Below, piece by piece: positions 8,206-16,467 of a DNA stretch of 64,000 nt (position 1 is the first letter of the stretch; every line of letters starts with the position of its first letter). Origin of the DNA: an uncultured Alistipes sp. (GTDB lineage: Bacteria > Bacteroidota > Bacteroidia > Bacteroidales > Rikenellaceae); contig CAJUAV010000004.1 in the NCBI GenBank assembly GCA_910584485.1, positions 48,784 through 112,783 on the forward strand. The letters are read 5' to 3'. Under the pieces are notes generated by a model, which had not been told where the DNA came from, did not search any database, and saw nothing but the letters and a program-made list of their open reading frames with translations. A program made the position numbers and the translations under genes.

Positions 8206-11130
8206 ATGAAACGACTTTCCCTTTTTCTGCTGACGGCGCTGCTGCTCTGCGCCGTGCCCCGTTCGGCGCAGGCGCAGTACTACAGCTGGGGCTCCGACGC
8301 TCCGCAGCGCTGGCAGCTGCTGCGCGACGGGCAGCAGCGCGTCATTGCCCCCGACACGGCCCTCGGCCTCTCGCAGCGGACGCTGCACTACCTGCGCGCC
8401 GTGCGGCCCACGGTCGGTGCGGGCTTCCGATACGGTCCGCTGCGGATCCCCTTCGTGCTGCACCCCGAAAACGCGCAGGCGAACGGGCTGGTCATGTACA
8501 TGCCCAAGCGGGTGGAGTTCCTCTCGTCACCGGCCGTCGAGAGCTATTCGATGCCGTGGACGAAGCAGCTCGTGGCCCACGAATACCGCCATGCCGTCCA
8601 GTACAACAACCTGAACCGCGGCGTCGTCCGCGCCTTGAGCTTCCTGCTCGGGCAGCAGGGGTCGACCGTCGGGCTGCTCTTCCTGCCGATGTGGGTCCTC
8701 GAAGGGGACGCCGTGCTGAACGAAACGATCATGTCGACCTACGGCCGCGGCCTGCAACCCTCCTTTTCGATGGGCTACCGCGCCGCGGGACGCGTCGGCA
8801 CCGACCGTCGGGGGCGCGAGCGGCGCAACGTCGACCGCTGGTTCTGCGGCTCCTACCGCACCTTCATCCCCGATCACTATGCGCTGGGCTACCAGCTCTG
8901 CGCCCATGCCTACGACCGGTACGGCGAAAACATCTGGAACGACGTGGGGCGCTACGGCGTGCGCAACCCCTACACCTTCGCCCCGACCCATATCGCGCTG
9001 AAAAAATACTACGGCACGACGGTCCGCACCCTCTTCCGCGAGACCTTCGACCGCCTCGAATCCTACTGGGTGCCGCTGCGGGCCGTCGTCCCGAACAGCC
9101 GCCCCCTCGTGGCGGCCGATACGGCCGACTACACGACCTACCGCTGGCCGCTGGAGCTCCCCGACGGCGACGTGCTGGCGCTCAAGAGCAGCTACGCCCG
9201 CACGGCGGCCTTCGTGGCGATCGACCGCGAGGGGCGCGAGCGGACGCTGGCCCGCGTCGGCGAGCTCTCGTCGCGTCCCGCACGGGCGGGCGACACGCTC
9301 TACTGGACCGAATACGAACGGTCGACCCTCTTCGAAGAGCGGGTCTTCTCGCGGCTGTGGCAGCTGCGGCTCGACGGCCGCAGCTGCCCCCGTCGGGTCG
9401 CGACGGTGCGGCAGGCCCTCTACGCCACCCCGTCGGCCGAGGGGCTGGCGTGGGTCGAGTACCGTCCCGAGGGGCGGTATGGCCTCGTCATCGAGGGGCG
9501 CCCGCGCTGCCTGCTGCCCGTGGGCGTCGAGCTGCACGGTCTGGCCTGGGACGACCGCACGAAGGCCTTCTACGCCCTGCGGACCGATGACGACGGCATG
9601 TCGGTCGTGCGCCTCGACGAGCGCGGCGCCCACCCCGTGACGCGTCCCGCCTACGTCACGTTGAGCGACCTGCGCGCCGCCGACGGACGGCTTTACTACG
9701 GTTCGATCGCCTCGGGGCTCGACGAGGCGCACTGCTACGACCTCGCCGCGGGGCGCGAAATCCGCCTCACGCGCTCGACCTGCGGCGCCTTCGCCCCCGC
9801 CCCCTCGCGCGACGGCGTGCTGGTGACGACCTACGACCGCTTCGGTTACCGTCCCGCCCGCGTGGAGCGGCCGCTCGATGAAACGGTCGTCTGGTCCGCC
9901 ACGCCTGCCGACCGCGTCAACCCGCCCCGCCGCACGTGGCAGGCGGTGAACCTCGACACGGTGCGCTTCACGGCGGCCGACTCGCTGCGGCTCGCCGCCG
10001 AGGCGCCCGCGAAGCGCTTCCGCCGCCTGCCCCGCGCTGTTTCGCTCCACAGCTGGGCCCCCGTGGCCTTCGATCCGTTCCGCGCCGTCGACGAACACGA
10101 GGTCGATTTCAACCTCGGGGCGACGCTGCTGTCGCAAAACCTGCTGTCGAATACCGAGGCCTACGCCTCGTACGGCTGGACCGACCGCGAAGGGTCGCTC
10201 GTCGACCTCGGGGTGCGCTACAACGGCCTCGGCGTCGAACTCGGGCTCTCGGCCGCCTTCGGCGGCGACCGCCGCTTCTACCGCGTCGTCTACTACGACA
10301 CCGAGTCGGATCAGATGCGCTTCCAGCCGCTGCCCGACCCCGGGAAATACCGTTCGGCGACCCTCTCGGCAACGCTGCCGCTCCGCTTCGACCGCGGGGC
10401 CCGGCAGCGGCAGCTGACCCTCGCCGCGGCGTGGAACTGGTCGAACGGCCTGGTGGCCGACCTCGACCGCATCGAGTGGCGGGAGGGGCAGATCGTCAAC
10501 CTCGATGAGATCGGCTACCGCCACGGCCTGCACAAGCTGACGGCGAGCATCGGCTATGCCGAACAGCGCCGATTGGCCTACCGCGATTTCCTGCCGCGCT
10601 TCGGCTACCGCGTGCAGGCGGCGTGGTCGTGCGACCCCGCGAACCGCAACTTCGCCGACCTCTGGAGCCTCTGCGGCCAGCTCTACCTGCCGGGCGTCGC
10701 GCCCCACCACTCGCTGCGGCTCGCCGCGGCGGGCCAGCACAGCGTCGGCGGCTACCGCTTTCCCTCGGGGTTGCGGCCGCTGCTCTTCAAGTCGGCCGTG
10801 CTGCTGCCGCGCGGCTTCACGACGGGCGACATCCGTTCGGACCGTTACACGGCCGCCTCGGTCGACTACCGCCTGCCGCTCTGCTACCCCGAGGGGGGCA
10901 TTCCGTCGGTGCTCTACGTCAAGCGCATCCGCCTCGGCGCGGGCTTCGACATCGCCTCGTTCCGCACGCCTGCGGGCCGCAGCACGATCCGCTCGTACGG
11001 CCTCGAAGCGGCGTTCGATTTCAACGTGCTGCGCATGCCCGATTCGGCCACCTCGTCGCTGACCCTCTCCCTGTTCCGCCCCTCGAAGGGCGGCACGTGG
11101 GTCTCCGCTTCGCTGGGGCTCCCCTTCTGA
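8206..11130 (+). CDS. Large secreted protein: HEYRH protease-like, propeller and outer-membrane barrel regions
   Basis: 974 residues, with a signal peptide (MKRLSLFLLTALLLCAVP then SAQA-Q). Residues of about 110-180 contain VAHEYRHAVQYNN, followed by MWVLEGDAVLNE about 40 residues later. This is the layout of a gluzincin-type zinc site (HExxH-like plus a downstream Glu), but the first motif reads H-E-Y-R-H. The middle (about 290-600) has repeated WxxP/DG blocks and reads like a TolB-type beta-propeller. The C-terminal third alternates aromatic and polar residues, with beta-strand turns typical of an outer-membrane barrel. The combination suggests a surface-anchored peptidase or chaperone; no function is assigned. 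The start is set by the signal peptide; the frame is open upstream into repeat sequence. Confidence 0.75.
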   Translation: MKRLSLFLLTALLLCAVPRSAQAQYYSWGSDAPQRWQLLRDGQQRVIAPDTALGLSQRTLHYLRAVRPTVGAGFRYGPLRIPFVLHPENAQANGLVMYMPKRVEFLSSPAVESYSMPWTKQLVAHEYRHAVQYNNLNRGVVRALSFLLGQQGSTVGLLFLPMWVLEGDAVLNETIMSTYGRGLQPSFSMGYRAAGRVGTDRRGRERRNVDRWFCGSYRTFIPDHYALGYQLCAHAYDRYGENIWNDVGRYGVRNPYTFAPTHIALKKYYGTTVRTLFRETFDRLESYWVPLRAVVPNSRPLVAADTADYTTYRWPLELPDGDVLALKSSYARTAAFVAIDREGRERTLARVGELSSRPARAGDTLYWTEYERSTLFEERVFSRLWQLRLDGRSCPRRVATVRQALYATPSAEGLAWVEYRPEGRYGLVIEGRPRCLLPVGVELHGLAWDDRTKAFYALRTDDDGMSVVRLDERGAHPVTRPAYVTLSDLRAADGRLYYGSIASGLDEAHCYDLAAGREIRLTRSTCGAFAPAPSRDGVLVTTYDRFGYRPARVERPLDETVVWSATPADRVNPPRRTWQAVNLDTVRFTAADSLRLAAEAPAKRFRRLPRAVSLHSWAPVAFDPFRAVDEHEVDFNLGATLLSQNLLSNTEAYASYGWTDREGSLVDLGVRYNGLGVELGLSAAFGGDRRFYRVVYYDTESDQMRFQPLPDPGKYRSATLSATLPLRFDRGARQRQLTLAAAWNWSNGLVADLDRIEWREGQIVNLDEIGYRHGLHKLTASIGYAEQRRLAYRDFLPRFGYRVQAAWSCDPANRNFADLWSLCGQLYLPGVAPHHSLRLAAAGQHSVGGYRFPSGLRPLLFKSAVLLPRGFTTGDIRSDRYTAASVDYRLPLCYPEGGIPSVLYVKRIRLGAGFDIASFRTPAGRSTIRSYGLEAAFDFNVLRMPDSATSSLTLSLFRPSKGGTWVSASLGLPF

Positions 11131-11150
11131 CGGGGGCCCGAGGCGAAAAG

Positions 11151-11184
11151 TTTGGGGGCATTCCAAAATAAATCCCTATCTTTG
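11151..11184 (+). promoter_or_regulatory. Promoter of PBP1A gene
   Basis: -7 TATCTTTG at 11177-11184 and a -33 TTTG at 11151-11154 (22-bp spacer). It lies 33 bp before the ATG. Confidence 0.7.
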
Positions 11185-11216
11185 TGCCGTTATAGAGCCG
11201 AAGAGAGACTTTTCGT

Positions 11217-13622
11217 ATGACGAAACAACCGCATAACCGTTGGGACGTGCGTCCCGAAACGCTCAAATGGATCTGGACGGCCGCTTTCGCGCCCGTCGCC
11301 CTGCTGCTCGCGATGCTTGCGCTGACGGCCCTCGGGGTCTTCGGCCGCATGCCCTCGTTCGAGGAGCTGGAGAATCCGAAGTCGAACCTCGCGACCGAAA
11401 TCTACGCCGAGGACGGCAAGGTGTTGAGCACCTTTTTCATCCAGAACCGCTCCTACGTCCAGTACGCCGACCTCTTCCCCGCCGATTCGGTCGGGGCGAT
11501 CCGCCTGGCGGGCCACGACGTGCCCCCCGTGGTGGCGGCGCTCATCTCGACCGAGGACGTCCGCTTCCGCAACCACTCGGGCATCGACATCCCGTCGCTC
11601 GTGCGCGTGGCCGTGAAGACGGTGGCGCTGCAACACGCCTCGCAGGGCGGCGGCTCGACCATCACGCAGCAGCTGGCCAAGAATCTCTTCCCGCGCGACA
11701 CGGTGCGCAACCGCGGGCGGCTGGTGAAGACCTCGAAGCTCGTCCTGTCGAAATTCAAGGAGTGGATCACCGCCCTGAAGCTCGAATACAACTACACGAA
11801 GGAGGAGATCGCCACGATGTACCTCAATACGGTCGAATACGGCTCGAACGCCTACGGCATCAAGTCGGCGGCGCAGACCTTCTTCGGCAAGGAGCCCGGG
11901 GAGCTCTCGGTGCAGGAGGCGGCGATGCTCGTGGGGGTGGTGAACGCCCCGACGCGCTATTCGCCCGTCCGCAACCCCGAAAACGCCCTCGCGCGCCGCA
12001 ACCTCGTCCTCGCGCGCATGGCTGCGGCGGGGGCGCTGACGCGTGCCGAGTGCGACTCGATTTCGGCGCTGCCGATCGTGCTCAACTACAAGCCCGTTTC
12101 GCACAACGAGGGGTCGGCGACCTATTTCCGCGAAATGCTGCGTCTGACCCTCACGGCGCAGAAGCCCCGCCGCAACCAGTTCTACACCGAGTGGGACTAC
12201 GAGGCGGCGCTGCGCGAGTACGAGGAGAATCCGCTCGTCGGCTGGTGCCACAAGAACAGGAAGGCCGACGGCACCCCCTACAACATCTACCGCGACGGTC
12301 TGAAGATCTACACCACGATCAACTCGCGCATGCAGCGCTACGCCGAGGAGGCGGTGCAGCGGCAGATGGAGCGCGAGATCCAGCCCAAGATGGAGGCGCA
12401 GTACAAGTGGACGAAGCAGCTCTTCGTCGGGGTCGACGCCGAGGAGCGCGAACGGATCGTCCGCCGCGCCGTGCGCAGCTCGGACCGCTACCACGAGATG
12501 AAGCAGGCGGGTTGCAGCGAGCGCGAAATCGAGGAGGCGTTCCGCACCCCGTGCCCGATGAAGGTCTTCACCTACAAGGGCGAGCGCGACACGCTCCTCT
12601 CGCCGCGCGACTCGATCCTGCACCACAAGCGGATCCTGCGCGCCGCCTTCGTGGCGCTCGATCCGCGCACGGGCTTCGTGAAGGCCTACGTCGGCGGTCC
12701 CAATTTCCGCTATTTCAAGTACGACATGGCCAAGCAGGGCAAGCGCCAGATCGGTTCGACGATCAAACCGTTCGTCTACACCTTCGCCATCGACCACCTG
12801 GGGCTCACCCCCTGCACGATGGTGCCGAACCTGCCCGTGACAATCGAGACGGCCAACGGCACCGCCTGGTCGCCCAAGGAGGCGGGCAAGGTCGAGTACG
12901 ACGGCGTGCTGCACCCGCTCATGTGGGGCCTCGCGTTGAGCCGCAACAACTATTCGGCGTGGCTCATGAAGCAGGCCAAGGAGCCTGCGGCCGTCGCCGA
13001 TTTCATCCATAACATGGGCATCCGCAGCTTCATCGACCCCGTGCCGGCGCTCTGCGTGGGCTCTTCCGAATCGAATGTCTACGAGCTGGCGAGCGCCTTC
13101 TCGACCTTCGCCAACGGCGGCGTGCACAACGACGCGACCTTCGTCACGCGCATCGAGGACCGCCACGGCAACCTCATCGCCTCGTTCATTCCCCAGTCGC
13201 AGGATGCGATCAACGAGCGGACGGCCTATACGATGCTGACGATGCTCAAGCGGGTCGTCTCGTCGGGTACGGCGGGACGTCTCAAGTGGCAGTTCGGACT
13301 CGACGGCGTGGAGCTGGGCGGCAAGACGGGTACGTCGAATGAGAACCGCGACGCCTGGTTCATGTGCGTCGCCCCGCACATCGTGGCGGGTTCGTGGGTC
13401 GGCGGCGAAGACCAGCAGGTGCACCTGCTCGCGCGCGGCGAGGGCAGCGTGGTGGCGCTGCCGATCGTGGGCGAGTTCCTCAAGCGGGTCTACGACGACG
13501 GCGGGCTGGGCGTGTCGCGCTCGGACACCTTCGTGCGTCCCGCGATGATTCCCGATTACGACTGCGAAATGTCGGTCGACCCGTCGGGAAACGCGACGGA
13601 AGGGGACGATTTCTTCGATTGA
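11217..13622 (+). CDS. mrcA: Penicillin-binding protein 1A (transglycosylase/transpeptidase)
   Basis: 801 residues, a class A PBP that polymerises and cross-links peptidoglycan at the inner membrane. One N-terminal membrane helix lies at about residues 20-42. The glycosyltransferase domain (GT51) follows, with the catalytic Glu in the EDVRFRNHSG motif at about residue 113 and the GGSTITQQLAKNL block. The transpeptidase domain has the active Ser in GSTIKPF (about 514), the SRNN motif, and KTGTSNE (about 703). The length is normal for PBP1A. No other gene appears to share its transcript. Confidence 0.96.
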   Translation: MTKQPHNRWDVRPETLKWIWTAAFAPVALLLAMLALTALGVFGRMPSFEELENPKSNLATEIYAEDGKVLSTFFIQNRSYVQYADLFPADSVGAIRLAGHDVPPVVAALISTEDVRFRNHSGIDIPSLVRVAVKTVALQHASQGGGSTITQQLAKNLFPRDTVRNRGRLVKTSKLVLSKFKEWITALKLEYNYTKEEIATMYLNTVEYGSNAYGIKSAAQTFFGKEPGELSVQEAAMLVGVVNAPTRYSPVRNPENALARRNLVLARMAAAGALTRAECDSISALPIVLNYKPVSHNEGSATYFREMLRLTLTAQKPRRNQFYTEWDYEAALREYEENPLVGWCHKNRKADGTPYNIYRDGLKIYTTINSRMQRYAEEAVQRQMEREIQPKMEAQYKWTKQLFVGVDAEERERIVRRAVRSSDRYHEMKQAGCSEREIEEAFRTPCPMKVFTYKGERDTLLSPRDSILHHKRILRAAFVALDPRTGFVKAYVGGPNFRYFKYDMAKQGKRQIGSTIKPFVYTFAIDHLGLTPCTMVPNLPVTIETANGTAWSPKEAGKVEYDGVLHPLMWGLALSRNNYSAWLMKQAKEPAAVADFIHNMGIRSFIDPVPALCVGSSESNVYELASAFSTFANGGVHNDATFVTRIEDRHGNLIASFIPQSQDAINERTAYTMLTMLKRVVSSGTAGRLKWQFGLDGVELGGKTGTSNENRDAWFMCVAPHIVAGSWVGGEDQQVHLLARGEGSVVALPIVGEFLKRVYDDGGLGVSRSDTFVRPAMIPDYDCEMSVDPSGNATEGDDFFD

Positions 13623-13661
13623 GCCCGCGGGGGGGCAAGGGTGCGGCCGCGCGGCGGAGGA

Positions 13662-13751
13662 CCTGATGACGGCGGGGTTTGCGGCGACAGACCTTGTAAT
13701 GGCGGGGTTTGTAACGACGGCCCTTGTAATGACAGCCCTTGTAACGGAGGG
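13662..13751 (+). repeat. 15-bp minisatellite, 6 units
   Basis: Six imperfect 15-bp units (pattern CCTTGTAATGACGGC) with alternating CCTTGTAA and GTTTGTAA starts. They lie between the PBP1A gene and asd. The period is a multiple of three, but no frame has a start with gene-like content. Confidence 0.8.
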
Positions 13752-13829
13752 CTTTGGTGAACTGTGCCGTATCGCCCTTGCGGCGATCGGCGACATACGG
13801 AACAACTATTTTTAGCAGACGATACAACC

Positions 13830-14825
13830 ATGAACATCGCTATCGTGGGCGCCAGCGGCGCCGTGGGGCAGGAGTTCCTGCGTATTCTGGAGGGACGCGA
13901 TCTGAAGATCGACCGCCTCGACTTGTTCGGTTCGCCCCGCAGCGCGGGGACGACCTGCCGTTTCCGCGGCGAGGAGCTGACCGTCAAACTGCTGCAACAC
14001 AACGACGATTTCCGCGACATCGATTTCGCGCTCGTCTCGGCGGGGGCTTCGACCTCGCGCGAATACGCCGCGACGATCACGAAGCACGGAGCGATCATGA
14101 TCGACAACTCGAGCGCCTTCCGCATGGAGGAGGACGTGCCGCTGGTCGTGCCCGAGGTGAACGCCGCCGATGCGCGCCGCGCGCCGCGCCGCATCATCGC
14201 CAACCCGAACTGCACGACGATCCAGATGGTCGTGGCGCTGAACGCCCTCGAACGGCTCTCGCACATCCGCCGCGTGCATGTGGCGACCTATCAGTCGGCC
14301 AGCGGTGCGGGTGCGGCGGCCATGGCCGAGCTCGAGGCGCAGCACGCCGCGCTGGCGCAGGGCGGGGAGCCGACGGTGGAGAAGTTCGCCTTCCAGCTCG
14401 CCTACAACGTCATCCCGCACATCGACGTGTTCACGGACAACGACTACACGAAGGAGGAGATGAAGATGTATCACGAGACGCGCAAGATCATGCACTCCGA
14501 CATCCGCGTATCGGCCACCTGCGTGCGCGTGCCCGTCATGCGCGCCCACTCGGAGAGCATCTGGGTCGAGACCGAGCGGCCGATCACGGTCGAGGAGGCG
14601 CGTGCCGCCTTCGAAGCGGCGCCCGGGGTGGTCGTCGTCGACGAGCCGCAGCAGAAGCGCTATCCGATGCCGCTCTTCCTCGCGGGGTGCGATCCCGTCT
14701 GCGTGGGCCGCATCCGCAAGGACCTGACCGACGAAAACGGCCTCGCCTTCTGGTGCGTGAGCGACCAGATCCGCAAGGGGGCCGCCCTGAACGCCGTGCA
14801 GATCCTCGAGAGCCTGCTGGCATAA
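13830..14825 (+). CDS. asd: Aspartate-semialdehyde dehydrogenase
   Basis: 331 residues. It reduces aspartyl phosphate to aspartate semialdehyde with NADPH, feeding the lysine/diaminopimelate, threonine and methionine pathways. The N-terminal Rossmann glycine loop is VGASGAVGQEFL, and the catalytic Cys is in NPNCTT at residue 128. SASGAGAAAM and the RVPVMRAHSESIW block are family features. The ATG at 13830 starts exactly at the nucleotide-binding strand; an upstream in-frame ATG at 13764 would add 22 residues without match. It is followed by its own strong terminator. Confidence 0.97.
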   Translation: MNIAIVGASGAVGQEFLRILEGRDLKIDRLDLFGSPRSAGTTCRFRGEELTVKLLQHNDDFRDIDFALVSAGASTSREYAATITKHGAIMIDNSSAFRMEEDVPLVVPEVNAADARRAPRRIIANPNCTTIQMVVALNALERLSHIRRVHVATYQSASGAGAAAMAELEAQHAALAQGGEPTVEKFAFQLAYNVIPHIDVFTDNDYTKEEMKMYHETRKIMHSDIRVSATCVRVPVMRAHSESIWVETERPITVEEARAAFEAAPGVVVVDEPQQKRYPMPLFLAGCDPVCVGRIRKDLTDENGLAFWCVSDQIRKGAALNAVQILESLLA

Positions 14826-14839
14826 TCGGCTGAAGCATA

Positions 14840-14884
14840 CGGAGGAGCCCGTCGCAATGCGTTGCGGCGGGCTCCTCCGTTTTC
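14840..14884 (+). terminator. Rho-independent terminator after asd
   Basis: A long GC stem of 18 bp (left arm CGGAGGAGCCCGTCGCAA) with a 4-nt loop, then TTTT. Confidence 0.85.
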
Positions 14885-14987
14885 GGGAGGCGGGGGCGGT
14901 CTTTTTCGCGGACGGGGAGCTTTGTTGCAGGCGGGCGGCCTTTTCTTCTGGGGGGGCTTTGCGGGGTTCGGGGGCGGCTGTGCGCGA

Positions 14988-15110
14988 GGTGCTCGGCGGG
15001 TGGTGTGGGGTTGCTCGGGGGAGCGGCCTGTGGCTCGGGATGGCTTCGCGCGCGGTGTTCGGCGGGTGGTGTGGGGCTGCTCGGGGCTGGTCCGCGGTTC
15101 GGGACGGCTG
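14988..15110 (+). repeat. 66-bp direct repeat, two copies
   Basis: Both copies begin GGT(G/T)(C/T)TCGGCGGGTGGTGTGG and continue to CTCGGGA/TTCGGGA. They start at 14988 and 15054, in the 390-bp gene-free gap before the superoxide dismutase gene. Nothing else is seen in that gap. Confidence 0.7.
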
Positions 15111-15238
15111 CGAGAGGCGGAGCTCTCGGGGTTTTTCGCGGTTTTCGGCGGACGCGGGGCGCTGCGGCATCGGCTTTGCAGGGTGTGGGACGGACTTATC
15201 ATTCCGCGCACATGTTTATTCACACGTTAATTGTTACC

Positions 15239-15850
15239 ATGCTTATGACCACCGATGTCACCGCCGCCCGCATCGAGGCGAAACCGTTGCCGTATGCCTA
15301 CGACGCCCTGGCGCCCGCCATCTCCGAGGAGACGCTGCGCTACCACCACGACAAACATTACGAAGGGTATGTCGCCAAACTGAACGAGCTGATCGCCTAC
15401 ACGCCCTATGCCGATCTGTCGCTCGAAGAGATCGTCCGCACGGCCGACGGAACGGTTTTCAACAATGCCGCGCAGGCCTGGAACCACGAATTTTATTTCG
15501 GCCAGTTCAGCCCGCAGCCGCAGGATGCGCCGACGGGCCCGCTCGCCGAAGCGATCGACCGGAGTTTCGGATCGTTCGATGCCATGAAGGCCGAAATGTC
15601 GAAGGCCGCCGCCTCGCTCTTCGGTTCGGGCTGGGTCTGGCTCGTCGAGGACGGTACGGGCAAGCTCTCGATCCTCTCGACGCGCAACGCGGGGTCGCCC
15701 GTGCGCCACGGGCTGCGGCCGCTGCTCTGTTTCGATGTCTGGGAGCACGCCTACTACATCGACTACCGCAACCGTCGCGCCGACGCGATCGCGGCGACGT
15801 GGCCCCTGATCGACTGGAAAAAGGTCGAGGAGCGCTATCGGACCCGATAG
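15239..15850 (+). CDS. sodB: Superoxide dismutase (Fe/Mn family)
   Basis: About 203 residues. It converts superoxide to hydrogen peroxide and oxygen. The four metal ligands are in place: His in TLRYHHDKHY, His in WNHEFYF, and Asp and His in FDVWEHAYYIDY. FNNAAQAWNH and GSGWVWL are family blocks. No signal peptide, so it is cytoplasmic. The start is uncertain: ATGs at 15212, 15239 and 15245 are all in frame, and 15239 sits just after an AT-rich stretch. The last 16 bp overlap the end of the convergent ogt gene, so no terminator fits between them. Confidence 0.93.
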   Translation: MLMTTDVTAARIEAKPLPYAYDALAPAISEETLRYHHDKHYEGYVAKLNELIAYTPYADLSLEEIVRTADGTVFNNAAQAWNHEFYFGQFSPQPQDAPTGPLAEAIDRSFGSFDAMKAEMSKAAASLFGSGWVWLVEDGTGKLSILSTRNAGSPVRHGLRPLLCFDVWEHAYYIDYRNRRADAIAATWPLIDWKKVEERYRTR

Positions 15851-16467
15851 GGGGCGTATCCCTCCAGCTGCAACAGCCGCTCCTTGATCCGAAGACCGCC
15901 CGCGTAGCCCGTCAGGGCGCCCGAAGCGCCGACGACGCGGTGGCAGGGAACGACGATCGGGAACGGGTTGCAGTGGTTGGCCATGCCGACGGCCCGTGCA
16001 GCCTTCGGCCGGCCGATGCGGGCGGCCAGCTGCCCGTAGGAACATACCTCGCCATAGGGAATCTCGCACAGCGCCGCCCGAACGCGCTGTCGGAACGGGG
16101 TTTCCGCCGCGCGCAGCGGCAGATCGAACGTCCGCCGTCCGCCCGCGAAATAGGCCGCCAACTGACGCGCCGCCTCCTGCAACAGGGGCGGCGTATCGTC
16201 GTTTGCGGATGCGGGAGGCGGTGCCGCGGCGCCGTCGGCAACGGCAGGGGCTGCGGCCGACACGGCAGGAGCTGCGACTGCGGCCGAGACGGCGGCCGCT
16301 ACGGGGGCGGCGGCAGCGGCAGGGGTTGCGGGTGCTGTCGGAACGGAAACGGCAGTCGGGACGGCGGCCGCGGCTTCGCCGCCGAAGCGGATGGCGACCA
16401 GCTCGCCCGCTTCGGCTTCGAGGGTCAGCGGCCCGACGGGCGAGGGGATCGTGAGGCGCTCGATCAC
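15835..16467 (-). CDS. ogt: Methylated-DNA-protein-cysteine methyltransferase with Ala/Pro-rich insert
   Basis: 210 residues. It repairs O6-alkylguanine by moving the alkyl group to its own Cys. The catalytic Cys is in VVPCHRVVG; IPYGEVCSYGQLA (the DNA-binding helix region) and ARAVGMANHCNPFP are typical. The start is GTG at 16467, the only suitable one before the first strand VIERLTIPSPVG. That GTG overlaps the TGA of the upstream peptidase gene (GTGA), so translation is probably coupled. Residues of about 32-93 are a low-complexity Ala/Pro/Val stretch between the N-terminal subdomain and the catalytic domain. This makes the protein longer than the usual 160-180. The stretch is not found in ordinary Ogt proteins as I know them. 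Confidence 0.9.
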   Translation of the reverse strand: MIERLTIPSPVGPLTLEAEAGELVAIRFGGEAAAAVPTAVSVPTAPATPAAAAAPVAAAVSAAVAAPAVSAAAPAVADGAAAPPPASANDDTPPLLQEAARQLAAYFAGGRRTFDLPLRAAETPFRQRVRAALCEIPYGEVCSYGQLAARIGRPKAARAVGMANHCNPFPIVVPCHRVVGASGALTGYAGGLRIKERLLQLEGYAPYRVR

